DNA from: Stomorhina lunata
Lineage: Eukaryota; Arthropoda; Insecta; Diptera; Rhiniidae
Direction of reading: 5' to 3'
DNA: 64,000 bases
Assembly (NCBI GenBank): GCA_933228675.1
Contig: OW121742.1
Location: forward strand, 110,846,242-110,910,241
The notes under the pieces were generated by a model. That model was not told the origin of the DNA, searched no databases, and saw only the letters and a list, made by a program, of their open reading frames with translations. This document shows positions 24,540 through 36,829 of this stretch, piece by piece. Position 1 is the first letter of the stretch, and the number at the start of each line of letters is the position of its first letter. Made by a program: the position numbers and the translations under genes.

Positions 24540-26930
24540 TTCATTACAGAGTCTAATTTCCACTTAAAGAGCCCTTAACAGATTCCTATTGACTTTCAGA
24601 GTCGACTTGTAAACCACTGAGCTTTGTCTATCCTTGGGTTTATGGGAAATGCAACTTCAGAAAGAAGTTTCAAAAGATATCCAATATTACTCGATTACAA
24701 AACCCCACCAGCAATTCATATATATTTGCAAATCTTCGCATCCATTGCTACTTCTCCTCAGAGGTTTAGAACTTCAAACCAGTTCAATTTCCAGTTGTAT
24801 TCTTTTGCAATCAGAGATATCTTTGGAAATCCCAATTTCCCTTCATCCTCTTTTATAGAGCATCTAAAAGAAATCCAAACTGCCATTTAATTCATTCATT
24901 ACTTTTTGGAAATCCCAAGTTTCAATTGTCTTTCTTCATAAAAGACTTTGGAAAACTCAGCTTTCAATTCACTCTTCCTTAGGAATCTCAATTCTTAATT
25001 GTTCTTCTTTATAGAGACCTTAAGAAAGTCAAACCATTTCAATATCCATAAGTACTTCTTTGCAAAACTCTACTATTAAATCATTAATATTTAGAAATCC
25101 CAAATTCCAGTTGCCTTTTTTCTTAGAGGCCCTTAAGAAGTCAAACTATTTTAAGTCCCAATAGTCACGTTTGTAAATCCTAAAAGTCTTGCGAATCCCA
25201 GTTTCCAATTAAACTTATTCATGGATGCTTTTAGAAACTCAAACCAATTGTCAATTCATATAACTCTGGGAATCCCAGTTTTCGATTGTCTGACTTTTTA
25301 AAAGCCCCAAATCCCGAATCCGAATCCCAATTTCCAATTGTTCTTCTTTAGAACGGCTTTAGGAAATTAAGCAAGTTCAATTTGCAAAAGTACTCCTTTG
25401 CAAACCCGACTGTCAATTCATAATTCTTCAGGAATCTCAGGTCCCAATTGGGTTTCTGTATAATTCCTTGGCAATACCCGTCTGTCAATGTATTTTTTTG
25501 AGGAATCCTACGTCCTAATTGTCTTTCTTCATATAGGCCTCTAAAAAGTTAAATAAGTTTTCATCATTAATCCTCCGCAAAACCTAACTGTCAATTCACT
25601 AATCTTTGAGAATACCAATTTCCAGTTGTACTTCTTCCTAGAGGCCTTTAGGAAGACAAAATATTTCAATTTCCAATAGTACTCATTTGAAGATTCCAAC
25701 TGCCGATTTATTCTTCTTTGGAAAACCCAATTTGCAATTATATTTCATTCTAGAGGGCTCTAGGAGGCCAAACTATTTCAACTTCTAATCGTAGACCCTT
25801 GCAAAACCATATAGTCAATTCATTCATCTTTCGAAATCCCAATTTCCAATTATTCTTCTTTTGAAAGGCCTTTGGAAAGTCAAGCCATTTCAATTTCCAA
25901 AAAACATTCCTTTGGAATCCTTAAACCCAATTGTCTTTCTTCATATATGCCTCTAAAATGTTAAATGAGTTCAGTATCCATCTTTGGGAATACCAATTCC
26001 TAATTTCTTCACTGACGCCTTAAGTACAGTTTCCAATAGTACTTATTTGCAAATTCCAACTGTCGATTCATTAATCTTTGGGAATCCCAATTTCCAATTA
26101 TATTTCTTTCCAGAGGGCTATTTCAAATGTTAATCGTAGTTGTTTGCAAAACTCAATTGTCAATTCATTCGCCTTTCGAAATCCCAATTTCCAATTGTTC
26201 TTCGTTATAAAGGTCTTTTGGAAGTCAAACCACTTTAATTTCCAAAAGCATTGCTTTTCAAAACCCGACTGTCAATTCATTAATCTTCTGGAATCCCAAG
26301 TTCCAATTGTCTTTCTTCATATATGCCTCTAAAAAGTTAAATGAGTTCAGTTTCCATCATTAATCCTCTGCAAACCCCAACTATTAAATCACTCATCTAT
26401 CGCAATACCAATAAGAAGTCCAACTATTTCAGATACCAAATGTAGATTCATTCATCTTTCGGAATCCCAATTTCCAACTATATTTCTTTTTAGAGGACTT
26501 TAGGAGGTCAAACTATTTCAAATTTTATTCGTTGGAATTTGCAAAACCCAACTGTCGATTTACTTTTTTTCGGAATCTCAATTTCTAATTGTTCTTCTTT
26601 AAAAAGGCCTTTGGGAACTCAAGCTCAAGTTCAATTTCCAAAAGCATTCATTGGCAAAACCTGACTGTCGATTCATTAATCTTTTGGAATACCAAGTTCT
26701 AATAGTCTTTTTTCATATACGGCTCTAAAAAGTTAAATGAGTTCAAATTTCATCCTTAATCCTCTTTAAAACCCAACTCATCTTTGGGAATACCAATTTC
26801 GAATTTTACTTCTTCCTAGAGGCCTTTAGGAAGAAAAACTATTTCAATTTTTAATGCTACTCATTTGCAGAATGAAAGGCTTTAGGAAGCCAATTTCCGG
26901 AAGTTCGATTTCCAAAAGAACTCCTTTGCA
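24540..26930 (+). repeat. 112-bp degenerate tandem repeat, first block (+ orientation)
   Basis: Units read GGAATCCCAATTTCCAATTG, TTCTTCTTTATAGAGGCC, TTTAGGAAGTCAAACC, AGTTCAATTTCCAA, TCGTACTCCTTTGCAAAACC, CAACTGTCAATTCATTCATC in that order, about 112 bp per turn. Copies are strongly diverged and some are truncated. Short ORFs (60-90 aa) occur in several frames but have no consistent frame between units. Confidence 0.9.
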
Positions 26931-29865
26931 AAGACTTCTTTGCAAGACTCAACTTTAGATTCATTCATATTTGAGAAGAAGGGCATTTGAAAATTGGAAT
27001 TTCTAAAGATAAAAGAATTGATATTTGGGGTTTTCAAAGGAGTACTATTAGAAATTCAACTGGTTTGACTTTCGTAAGATCTCTATGAAGAAGAACAATT
27101 GAAAATTGGAATTTCCAAAGATGAAGGAATTGACAGTTGGGTTTTGAAATAAAGTACGATTGGAAATTGAACTGGTTTGACTTCCTAAAGGCTTCAATGA
27201 AGAAGAACTGTTAGAAATATTAATTTCCAAAGACGAATTAAGTGACAAATGGTTTTTGCAAAGGAGTTCGATTGAAAGTTGAACTGGTTTGAATATCTTA
27301 TGAAAAAGAACAATTTAACTTTGGGATTTCCAAACATGAAAAGATTGTAAATTGAACATTTTGACTTCCTAAAGGCCTCTAGGGAGAATGACATTTAGAA
27401 ATTGGGATTCCTAAAGATAAAGGAATTGTCAGATGGGTTTTGCCAGAAAGAACGATTGGAAGTTGAACTGGTTTGACTTCTTAAAGGTGTTCATGAATAA
27501 AGATATTTGGAAATTGGGATTCCCAAAGATAAATGAATTGTCAGTTGTAGTAAGATTGGAAATTGAACTGGTTTGATTTTCTTATAAACTAAAAATTCAG
27601 ATTTCCAAAGTTTAATGAATTGACAGTTGGTTTTTGCAATACAATACATTTGGAAATTGAACTGGTTTGACTTCCTAAAGGCTTCTAAGAAGAAGAGCTT
27701 TTGAAAATTGGGATATCCAAAGATATTCCTTTATCATTGGATATCCCAATTTGGGTTTTTCAAAGGAGTACTATTAGAAATTCAACTGGTTTGACTTTCT
27801 TAAGGTCTCGATGAAGAAGAACATTAAAAAATTGGGATTTGCAAAGATGAAGAAATTGACAGTTGGGTTTTGCAATAAAGTACGATTGGAAATTAAGCTT
27901 GTTTGGCTTCCAAAAGGCTTCAATGAAGATGGACTATTAGAAATTGTGATTTCCAAAGACGAATTAGGTGATACATAGGTTCTGCAAAGGAGTTCAATTG
28001 GAATTTGAAATGTTATGATTTTCTTATGAAGAAGAACAATTTAAGATTAGGATTTCCAAATATGAAAAGAATGTAAATTTAATATTTTGACTTCCTAAAG
28101 AATTCTATGAAGAAGGGCAGTTGAAAATTGGGATTTCGAAAGATAAAGGAATTGACATTAGAAATTGGGATTCCTAAAGATTAATGAATTGACAGATGGC
28201 TTTTGCAAAGGAGTATGATCAGAAGTTAGACAGGTTTGACTTCCTAAAAGTGTTCATGATTAAAGACAGTTGAATATTTGGGATTTCCAGTTGGGGTAAG
28301 ATTGGAAACTGAACTGGTTGGACTTCCTTAAGAATAGAAAATTCGGATTTCCAGAGTTTAATGAATTGACTATTGGGTTTTGCCAATGAAAGTACGATTG
28401 GAAATTGGTTTAACTTCCTAAAGGCTTCTAAGAAGAAGGGTATTTGGAAATTGGGATTTCTAAAGATGAAGGAATTGACATTTAGACTTTTTAAAGGAGT
28501 ACTTTTCGAAATTCAACTGGTTTGACTTTCCTAAGGTCTCTTTGAAGAAGAACAATTGAAAATTGGGATTTCCAGAGTTTAATGAATTGGAATTTAGATT
28601 TTGCAATAAAGTACGATTGGAAATTCAATTGGTTTGACTTTCTTAAGGTCTCTTTAAAGAAGAACAATTGAAAATTGGGATTTCCAAAGATGAAGGAATT
28701 GACATTTAAGATTTTCAAAGGTGTACTATAAGAAATTCAATTGGTTTGACTTTCTTAAGGTCTCTTTGAAGAAGAACAATTGAAAATTGGGATTTCCAAA
28801 GTTGAAGGAATTGACAGTTGGGTTTTGCAATAAAGTACGATTGGAAATTAAGCTGATTTGACTCCAAAAGGCTTCAGTGAAGATGGACTATTAGAAATTG
28901 TGATTTCCAAAGACGAATTAGGTGATAAATGGGTTTTGCAAAGAAGTACGATTGGAATTTGAAATGGTTTGACTTTCTTATGAAGAAGAACAATTTAAGA
29001 TTAGGATTTCCAAATATGAAAAGAATGTAAATTTAATATTTTGACTTCCTAAAGAATTCTATGAAGAAGGGCAGTTGAAAATTGGGATTTCGAAAGATAA
29101 AGGAATTGACATTAGAAATTGGGATTCCTAAAGATTAATGAATTGACAGATGGCTTTTGCAAAGGAGTATGATCAGAAGTTAGACAGGTTTGACTTCCTA
29201 AAAGTGTTCATGATTAAAGACAGTTGAATATTTGGGATTTCCAGTTGGGGTAAGATTGGAAACTGAACTGGTTGGACTTCCTTAAGAATAGAAAATTCGG
29301 ATTTCCAGAGTTTAATGAATTGACTATTGGGTTTTGCCAATGAAAGTACGATTGGAAATTGGTTTAACTTCCTAAAGGCTTCTGAGAAGAAGGCTATTTG
29401 GAAATTGGGATTTCTAAAGATGAAGGAATTGACATTTAGACTTTTTAAAGGAGTACTTTTCGAAATTCAACTGGTTTGACTTTCCTAAGGTCTCTTTGAA
29501 GAAGAACAATTGAAAATTGGGATTTCCAGAGTTTAATGAATTGGAATTTAGATTTTGCAATAAAGTACGATTGGAAATTCAATTGGTTTGACTTTCTTAA
29601 GGTCTCTATAAAGAAGAACAATTGACAATTGGGATTTCCAAAGATGAAGGAATTGACATTTAAGATTTTCAAAGGTGTACTATAAGAAATTCAATTGGTT
29701 TGACTTTCTTAAGGTCTCTTTGAGGAAGAACAATTGAAAATTGGGATTTCCAAAGATGAAGGAATTGACAGTTGGGTTTCGGAGAGTAGTGATATTGGAA
29801 TTTGAACTGGCTTTACTTACTCAAGGCCTTTAAGGGGAATGACAATTAGAAATTAGGATACCTAG
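26931..29865 (-). repeat. 112-bp repeat, second block (inverted) with a 954-bp higher-order duplication
   Basis: The same blocks appear as reverse complements (GTTTTGCAAAGGAGTACGAT, TGGTTTGACTTCCTAAAG, GAAGAAGAACAATTGAAAAT). The segment from about 27760 to 28713 is repeated at 28714-29667: landmarks such as GAGTATGATCAGAAGTTAG fall at 28211 and 29165, exactly 954 bp apart, with few differences between the two copies. Confidence 0.92.
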
Positions 29866-31389
29866 AATTCTTTGGACTTTAGGAAGGTTAATGTTGATTT
29901 GTAGCTATTTTAGGATTCGAATAGGAATACGAAAACTGAAATTTTTAATCATATTCCTTTGAGGAATTCAGTTTTTTTTTAACTCTGCCAACGTTCAGTT
30001 GAGATTTTGTTGAGATTTTGTTCAGATTTTGTTAATATATTTTGTTTCTCTAGATAAAACAATGAGCAATTTGGGGTATCAGCCAATAAACAATGAGTCA
30101 CTCGAATTTGTTTTCTACAAGAAAAGACCCTCGACAAATTTAAAAAACCGCACATATTTGTCTGCTGTCTTTTGACGTTTTCAAACATTTAAATTTCCTC
30201 TAGTATTTAATTTAATGGCTATTTTAAAAGAGAAGGGGTTAATATGCTAATTAAAATTTTATGATTTTGAAAAAAGCCACAAATTAAAATTGAATCATAA
30301 ATTTTAAGTTTTCATAACAAACGAAATTTTGAATTTATTTTTATTTTAACAATTTCATTATTTCTAGGGAAATTATAAAAAAGGAAAAAACTAATTTAAC
30401 GCTAAATTTATTTCATTTGACACTTTATAAAAAGTTTTTTAAATGTTGTTAATTTTGGTTTTCCAAAAGAAAAAATGCCGCCAAATCTAATCAAAAAAAA
30501 AAAAAAAAACCGCGCACAATTTGTGAGTTGAAGTGTTTTTTTTTTGTCAGACGTGATTTAAATTCTTATAATGTTTTACGAAACAAATACAATACGACAA
30601 CATTTATTTAAATATAAATAAAATATAAAAATAGATTTTTATTTTGTTAGAAATAAATTTCAAAACGTATCATCAAACGGCATAAATAAGATTCATTTGT
30701 ACTTAGAGAAGGAAAATAGAAAGAAGACTTTTAGTGTTTGATGATGATGATGATGATGAGCTTCTTCTGCTGCTTCATCAAAGGCATCAGAGGCATCAGA
30801 AAGAATGAGGAATTGAAAATTCTTTAGAATTTGACACAATGACATCAAACAAAATGAATCTAAACTGAAGTTTTATATGAAAAAATGTCGACAAATACAT
30901 AAAGAATAGCAAATCTTTAGCTTTTTTTTGCTACTGTTTTGCAATTGCTATTGCTACAAAATATATGAATTTTTATTTCTATTTGCAAATGTTTTTTATA
31001 TTTTTGTCTTTCGGCAAAGATCTAAGGAAATATTTATGTACTCGTACTTTATAAAAAAAAAAAAAATACAACAACTTGAGGGATTACAAAAGAAATTCTG
31101 ATTTTTTCCTTCTTTATTTCTTTCTATTTATGTATGAAAATGTTTCGGATTTCTGTTTTGCACTAAAAAGCAAAAGGAACCTTTTCCTTTGATAAGAATG
31201 AGTATTAAGTATGTTTTCTAAAAGTGTCTCAGTCTAGTCTATTAAAAGCTTAAGAACAACAAATATTAAGTATTTTATATAGTTCTTTTGATATCAGAAA
31301 CTTTTTGCTAAAAAGATTGAAAAACATAAGTTTTATTTGTTTTCAAACAGATTAAAAATTTTGATTCAATAAATTCTTTATAAATGTAA
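29866..31389. other. Unique AT-rich region between repeat blocks
   Basis: Contains A-runs near 30491 and 31060 and a GATGATGATGATGATGATGAG microsatellite beginning near 30740. No gene is recognised; the 69-aa minus-strand ORF at 29979-30188 has no recognisable domain. Confidence 0.4.
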
Positions 31390-33000
31390 ATAAGTTCCAA
31401 AGCTTTCCTATCCAACCTTTATTAAACTCATCTTTGTGAATCTCTATTTGCCTTTGTACTTCACCATTGTTCTTTGACAAATCCAATTTTCCATAGGAAA
31501 GTCAAACCATTTTCAAAATCCGAAAGCGCTTCTCTGCAACAACCAAATGTCAATTCATTCATCTTAAAGAAACTTTATTGCCAGTTGTCTTACTTCATAA
31601 CTTTAATCTCGAATCTAACGTCTTTCCAAAGCCCAATTGTCAATTCATTCTTCCTTGGGAATCCCTAATTCCAATTGTCCTTCTTCATAGAGGCCTTTAG
31701 AAAGTTAAACCAATTCAAATTCCAATCGTTCTTCTTGGAAAAATCCTACTTTTAAATCATTTATCTTTGCAAATCCCAATTGACTCTCTTCCTATAGACT
31801 TTTATAAAGTCAGTAAATCAGTTTTCAATCCTATCAATTTTCAATCCTCCTTTTTTGCAAAACAAACATCTATCAATTCATTCGTCTTAAGGAAAACTTA
31901 TTGCCAATTGACTTTCTTCGTAATTTCAAAGATCAAACAACTGTACAATCTCTAATCTTACTTCTTTTCAAAACCCAATTGTCAAATTATTCATCTTTGG
32001 GAATCCCTTCTTCCAATCATCTCCCTTCATAGAGTCCTCTAGAAACTCAAACTTATTTAAATTTCAAACGCTCTCCTTTGAAAAACCCTACTCCCGATTC
32101 ATTTACCTTTGGAATTCCAATTGATTCTCTTCATATAGACTTTCAATTAAAGCAGTAAAATCTGCTCAAATTTCAATCCCACTTCTTCGCAATACCTAAC
32201 TATCAATTGGTAATTCCAATTTCCAACTTTCCTTCTTTATAGAAGCCTCCAATCTCCAAACTAGCTCCTTTAAAAATCCCAAATGAATGTTTATTGCCAA
32301 TTGTCTTTCTTCCTAATTTCAATCTCGAATCTAACGTCTTTCCAAAGCCCAATTGTCAGTTTATTCTTCTTTGGGAATCCCTAATTCCAATTGTTCTTCT
32401 TCATAGAGGCCTTTAGAAAGTTAAACCAATTCAAATTCCAATCATTCTTCTTGGAAAAATCCAACTTTTAACTCATTTATCTTTGGGAATCCTAATTGAT
32501 TTTCTTCATATAGACTTTCATAAAGTCAAATCAGTTCAATTTGCAATCCTACTCCTTCGCAAAACCCAACTGTCATTTGGTAATCCCAATTTATAACTTT
32601 TCTTCTCTATAGAAGCCTCCAATCTCCAATCTAGTTTCTTCAAAAACCTCAAATCTCAGTTTATTCATCTTAGGGAATTCCAATTTCCAATTGTTCTTCT
32701 TTCTAATAGCCTTAAGAAAGTCCAACCAATTGAAATACCAATCGTTCTTTTTGGAAAAATCCCAGTTTCCAGTCATTTATCCTTGGGAATCCCAATTGAC
32801 TCTATTCATATAGACTTTCATAAAGTCAAATCAGTTCCGTTTTCAATCCTACTCCTTCGCAAAACCCAGTTGTCAATTGGTAATCCCAATTTCCAATTTC
32901 CTTTCTTTATAGAATCCTTTAGAAACTTTAACCAATTCAAATTCCAATCGTACTCCTACGCAAAACCCTAATGTCAATTCATTCATCTCAAGGAATCCTA
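31390..33000 (+). repeat. 112-bp repeat, third block (+ orientation), proximal part
   Basis: The same AATCCCAATTTCCAATTG / CAAAACCCAACTGTCAATTC landmark order as the first block. Internally some units are longer because of a CTATAGACTTTCATAAAGTC variant block (near 31785-32860) not seen elsewhere. Divergence is high. Confidence 0.88.
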
Positions 33001-33235
33001 TTTAGGAAGGCCAAATACCAACATTGCTCGACAAACGCTTCGTTGAAATCCACAGAATAGCGGACGTCATGTTGATGCACCTGCTAGAACGTGGAGAAGG
33101 TCAATAAATGAGGAGTTACAAGCAGCAAACTATTCATGGAATGACGCTTGCTTAACATCTCGCAATAGAGTTCGATATAAAAGAATGGTTGAGGCCAAGG
33201 ATGACAGAAGTCAAGGATGACAGAAGAAGAATCTT
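33001..33235 (+). pseudogene. Non-LTR retrotransposon C-terminal fragment embedded in the 112-bp array
   Basis: In one plus-strand frame, 33071-33196 reads HVDAPARTWRRS, then INEELQAANYSWNDA, then LTSRNRVRYKRMVEA. This matches the general pattern of the last 40 residues of fly/arthropod non-LTR ORF2 proteins (R-TWRR..EEEL......W.....A..R..W..LVEA). There is an in-frame stop just upstream. A 14-base direct repeat (AAGGATGACAGAAG) follows it. The fragment interrupts the repeat: 112-bp units occur on both sides. Confidence 0.65.
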
Positions 33236-33995
33236 TGGGGATTTCAATATCCAACTGTCTTTATTCATAGACAACTTTAGAAAGTCGAACCAGTTCAACT
33301 TCCAATCGTTCTTTCTTGCAAAACCCATCTGACAATTCCTTTATCTTAAGGAATCCCAATTTCTAAATGTCATTCTCCATAGAGGCCTTAAGGAAGTAAA
33401 AATATTCAATTTACAATCTACTCGTGTTTGGAAATCCCATTTTTAAATTGTTCTATTTCATAAGATATTCAAACCAGTTCAACTATCATTCGTACTCCTT
33501 TGCAAAAAACATTTATCACTTAATTCGTCTTTGGAAATTCCTATTTCCAACAGTTCTTCTTCATTGAATCCTTTAGGAAGTCAAACCAGTTCAATTTCCA
33601 ATCGTACTTTATTGCAAAACCCAACTTTCAATTTCTTCATCTTTGGAAATCCCAATTTTCAATTGTTCTTCTTTATAGAGACCTAAAGAAAGTCAGACCA
33701 GTCGAATGTCAATTGCTTCATCTTTGGCGAACCCTATTTTTAATCGTTCTCCTGCATAGAAGTCTTTTGGAAGTCAAACCAGTTCAACTTCGAATCGTAC
33801 TCCCTTGCCAAACCCAACTGTCTATTCCCTTATCTTTGGGAACCTCAATTTCCAATTGTCTTTTCTTATAGAGGCCTTTAGAAAGTCAAAACAGTTCAAT
33901 TTATAATTGTACACTCTTACAAAACTTAACTTTGGAAATCCCAACTTCCAACTGTCCTTCTAAAAAGAAGCCTTTGAGAACAAACAAAACTTTCA
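33236..33995 (+). repeat. 112-bp repeat, third block, distal part
   Basis: Continuation of the plus-oriented repeat. TTGGAAAT landmarks occur at 33531, 33643, 33724 and 33836 (spacing 112, 81, 112). The block peters out near 33995 and is followed by a second plus-like unit fused to unrelated GC-richer sequence. Confidence 0.88.
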
Positions 33996-34059
33996 ATAGT
34001 TCTCGTTTGTATAATCCATCTGTTAATTTATTCGTCTTTGGAAAACCCAATTTCCAACT

Positions 34060-35640
34060 GCCCTGTGCTGCCTGTAGAATTCTGCAGAGTTTGGGGAGCT
34101 TAAAGCAGATTTTCGTCCCTAACTGTGGAATGGGAGTGGGTAATGTGCCAAGGGAGTGGGTCATTTTTCGATTTAGATCCATTTGTATAGGCCTCCAGGG
34201 TTCCAACTCTAGAGACGATTTGAGATCCAGAGATATCTACAGTTAAGGAGCTGTCGAGGAATGGGGTGGGAATGCAGTAGTTCATGTTTTTGGGGATAGT
34301 TCTGAGTTTATTCATAATAGTAGAGTGACCAATAGATGAAGGAGACCATTCTTCAGTAGTACTGAACATAATGGCCTAGTTAAGGGCTACGTTTCGAGCG
34401 TTTCAGAACCTTAACATAGAGCAGGCCACCAAACAAGGGCATCATACATAAGTATAGGTTTTGTAACCATCTCCCAGAGCCAGACAGTATTTGCAGAAGA
34501 AAGGCCCTTTATGTTGCCTAAGGCTCTTCTGCACGAGTGCAATGGCTGCTTTAGGCAACCTTGATTGGTTGTTTAAGCTCCAGGACAGCTTGGAGTCCAG
34601 ATTCTTCTTCTGTTATCCTAGACTCCCAGTGGAGCATACGTCCTCTCGGGTAGAGTTGGTTTTATTCATCAGAATGTTCTTGCATAGATTAGGCACCTCC
34701 AAAATCCTTGTGCCAGCTGCCGTAGCAGGGGGATTTCTGGCATGATTACACCTTGGTGTAGTATATTTTGTAATGTTGTTTCTTTCCATGCTTAAAACAT
34801 CGTAAGTGCTTAGTCGATGGATGATGAGTTCAAAGACAAGAGCCACGTTTGTAAAGCTAGTCGCTTGATCCGAGACAGACGCTCGCTTGTAGCTGCAACT
34901 AACACGTTGAGCGGGCGTTACAATTTCGTACTTTCATCTTAGACCTTTAGACCAAATACTTTGGAATGGCTCTAAGATAACTCCCTCTCACGTTAGCCCT
35001 GACCTAGAATCCCACTCGGGTTGTTTGCCGCATCTTCAACTGTTTAGGTTGCTCAGGTTTCCAGGATGTACTACGAGGATGTGCGAGTAGGAATTGAATA
35101 CAGTTATTACCTGTTAGCAGGAAATCCAGGCAACAACTGCATCCCATTTACATCCAGATTGAGCCCCAAATATTTGGCGTGGTCAGTGAGCACCAGTTCA
35201 ATCCCATCCAAATTCGGAAGAGTGAACTAAGGAATCTTATAGTTTCTAGTAAATACCACAAGTTCCATTTTTTTTTGGGATTAACTCTCAAGCCACAGTG
35301 TTCAGGTTTTACCCGAAACTGCAATAGCAACTTTAATAGTTTCCATTTGTTAATACGTTCCATAACAGGGTTGACAGAGCACCGCCTTAAGGAGCACCAC
35401 GATATGCTACTTTGTAAACTGTAGCTTTGCCCATTATTGAGCCAATATTTCCGTAGGTCAACTTCTAGGTCTGTCATTGCCAATGTAATCGACATAGGCT
35501 TGATGTTGTTAAAAGCTCCCTCTAGATTAAAATTAGCATCGACTGACTTTTGCAGAGCAGAAGGAGGAGTCCACATCTCCTTATCACTTGCCCTAGCTAT
35601 TAGGGGACTAACTTCTTTGGAGATCTGAAAAATCTGGAGG
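34060..35640 (-). pseudogene. Decayed non-LTR retrotransposon: reverse transcriptase and RNase H remnants
   Basis: On the minus strand from right to left: an ALQKS..FNLEGAFNNI block (about 35500-35560), matching the conserved start of the reverse-transcriptase palm in jockey/I-type elements (DIEGAFNN-like); then CGLRVNPKKK (about 35268-35305), the motif that normally follows the catalytic segment; then, after a frame change, PNLDGIELV and AKYLG-like residues (35165-35215). After about 500 bp of unassigned sequence come SCRRALGNIKGLSSANTVW and LVWWPAL (about 34410-34545), the thumb-like region. Finally YTNGSKSKN (34150-34180) aligns with the RNase H first motif (YTDGSK), here with Asn in place of the catalytic Asp. 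Stops and frameshifts abound. It is probably an I/LOA/R1-type element with RNase H, and it is non-functional. The YADD-type catalytic block is not visible. Confidence 0.7.
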
Positions 35641-36829
35641 GAGGAGTAAGTTAAATGCTTCTTCGATAAATTCTTTTCATCTCAAAATTCTTAAAGATCT
35701 GGAAAGACTTGCATTTGCTTCAAAAAAATGTGATATTTTAATTGTTAATTAATCAGAAACAGAAAAAAGCTCACATTTGTACATAAATTTGCCTATTAAT
35801 CTATTAGAGAAAAGTGAAGAATAGAATAAGCCAGATCTTGTTATTTCCCAGACATATTCCCCTTTTTAAAGATTTAGCATTTTTTGCCCTGATATAGGCA
35901 GTTTTGCCTTGTAATTTATAAAATTTATACCACATTAAATCATATTTAATCATTGAAGAATTTGAAGAAGAGGCAAACAAGAATAAAAAACAGCGACAAA
36001 GACGAGAACAACAACAAGAAAGCAAACACCCTCATGTGGATGCAACATAACAAGCAACTTTTTAAGTAGACACATCAAAAGAAAGTTTTTTTTTATTTTT
36101 TCTGAATTGAGGCAGAATTTGAATATATTCTCGTAACTGCATGCGTTTTTCTTTTTTTTTTTGTTCAGACTAAAAATATTCCCTTTTTGCCAACACATAA
36201 GAGGGCATGTTGCAACTAACAGTGCAACTTGCAACACAAGGCTATAATGTGAATATTTACTCATATAACACGTAAAAGAATTACACACTTAATTAATGAG
36301 TGGTTTTTGATCTAAAGCCCAAGAATGTTGGGAACACTACAACGACACAGTCACCGAGAACAACACCAACCATCATCATCATCGTCATCATCATCATCTT
36401 CATGGTAATGAGGATGAGCATGATTTTAAACATGTGAAGGAGTACGAAGCTACTATAGATACTTCTTTTTTTAGGATTTAAAGTTTTTTCTTCTTTTTTT
36501 GATTGTGTATGGACTGATTCCTATGAAAGAAGTGACAAAATTTATATAAGGTCTAGTGATTATGTTTGGAAGTTTAGTTGGCTACGCAATTTTTTTTTTC
36601 GGTATTTTATTTGTTTTTTCTTATACATTTCATTGTAATTATCTTTCTCATCATTATCTTTATTGCCTTCCTTATTATCGTCATCCTCGTCATCATTATC
36701 GTTATGATGGCGGGATATAGTTTAGACATTTGTCATGGCTATAACATGACAAGCATGTGTTTTCTTCTTCCATTCAGATGAGGGCGTTTGAAGCAAAAGA
36801 TTGCTTTCATTTTATTCGAAAGGGGTTGC
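35641..36829. other. Unique AT-rich region with trinucleotide runs
   Basis: Contains ACAACAACAAG near 36008, a CATCATCATCATCGTCATC microsatellite near 36371-36400 and an ATTATCGTCATCC-type stretch near 36640-36710. The 67-aa ORF over the last of these is low-complexity Ile/Val from the microsatellite. Confidence 0.4.

Noticed and set aside
24624..33000. Many 60-90-aa ORFs in the 112-bp repeat
   Set aside because: The reading frame is not kept between units and similar peptides arise on both strands because the blocks are inverted.
35148..35576. 142-aa minus-strand ORF as an intact host gene
   Set aside because: Its start matches reverse-transcriptase palm residues and its second half matches only after a frame change, so it is part of the decayed retrotransposon.
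36578..36781. Ile/Val-rich 67-aa ORF resembling a membrane peptide
   Set aside because: It is read from an ATT/ATC/GTC microsatellite-like stretch with no conserved features.
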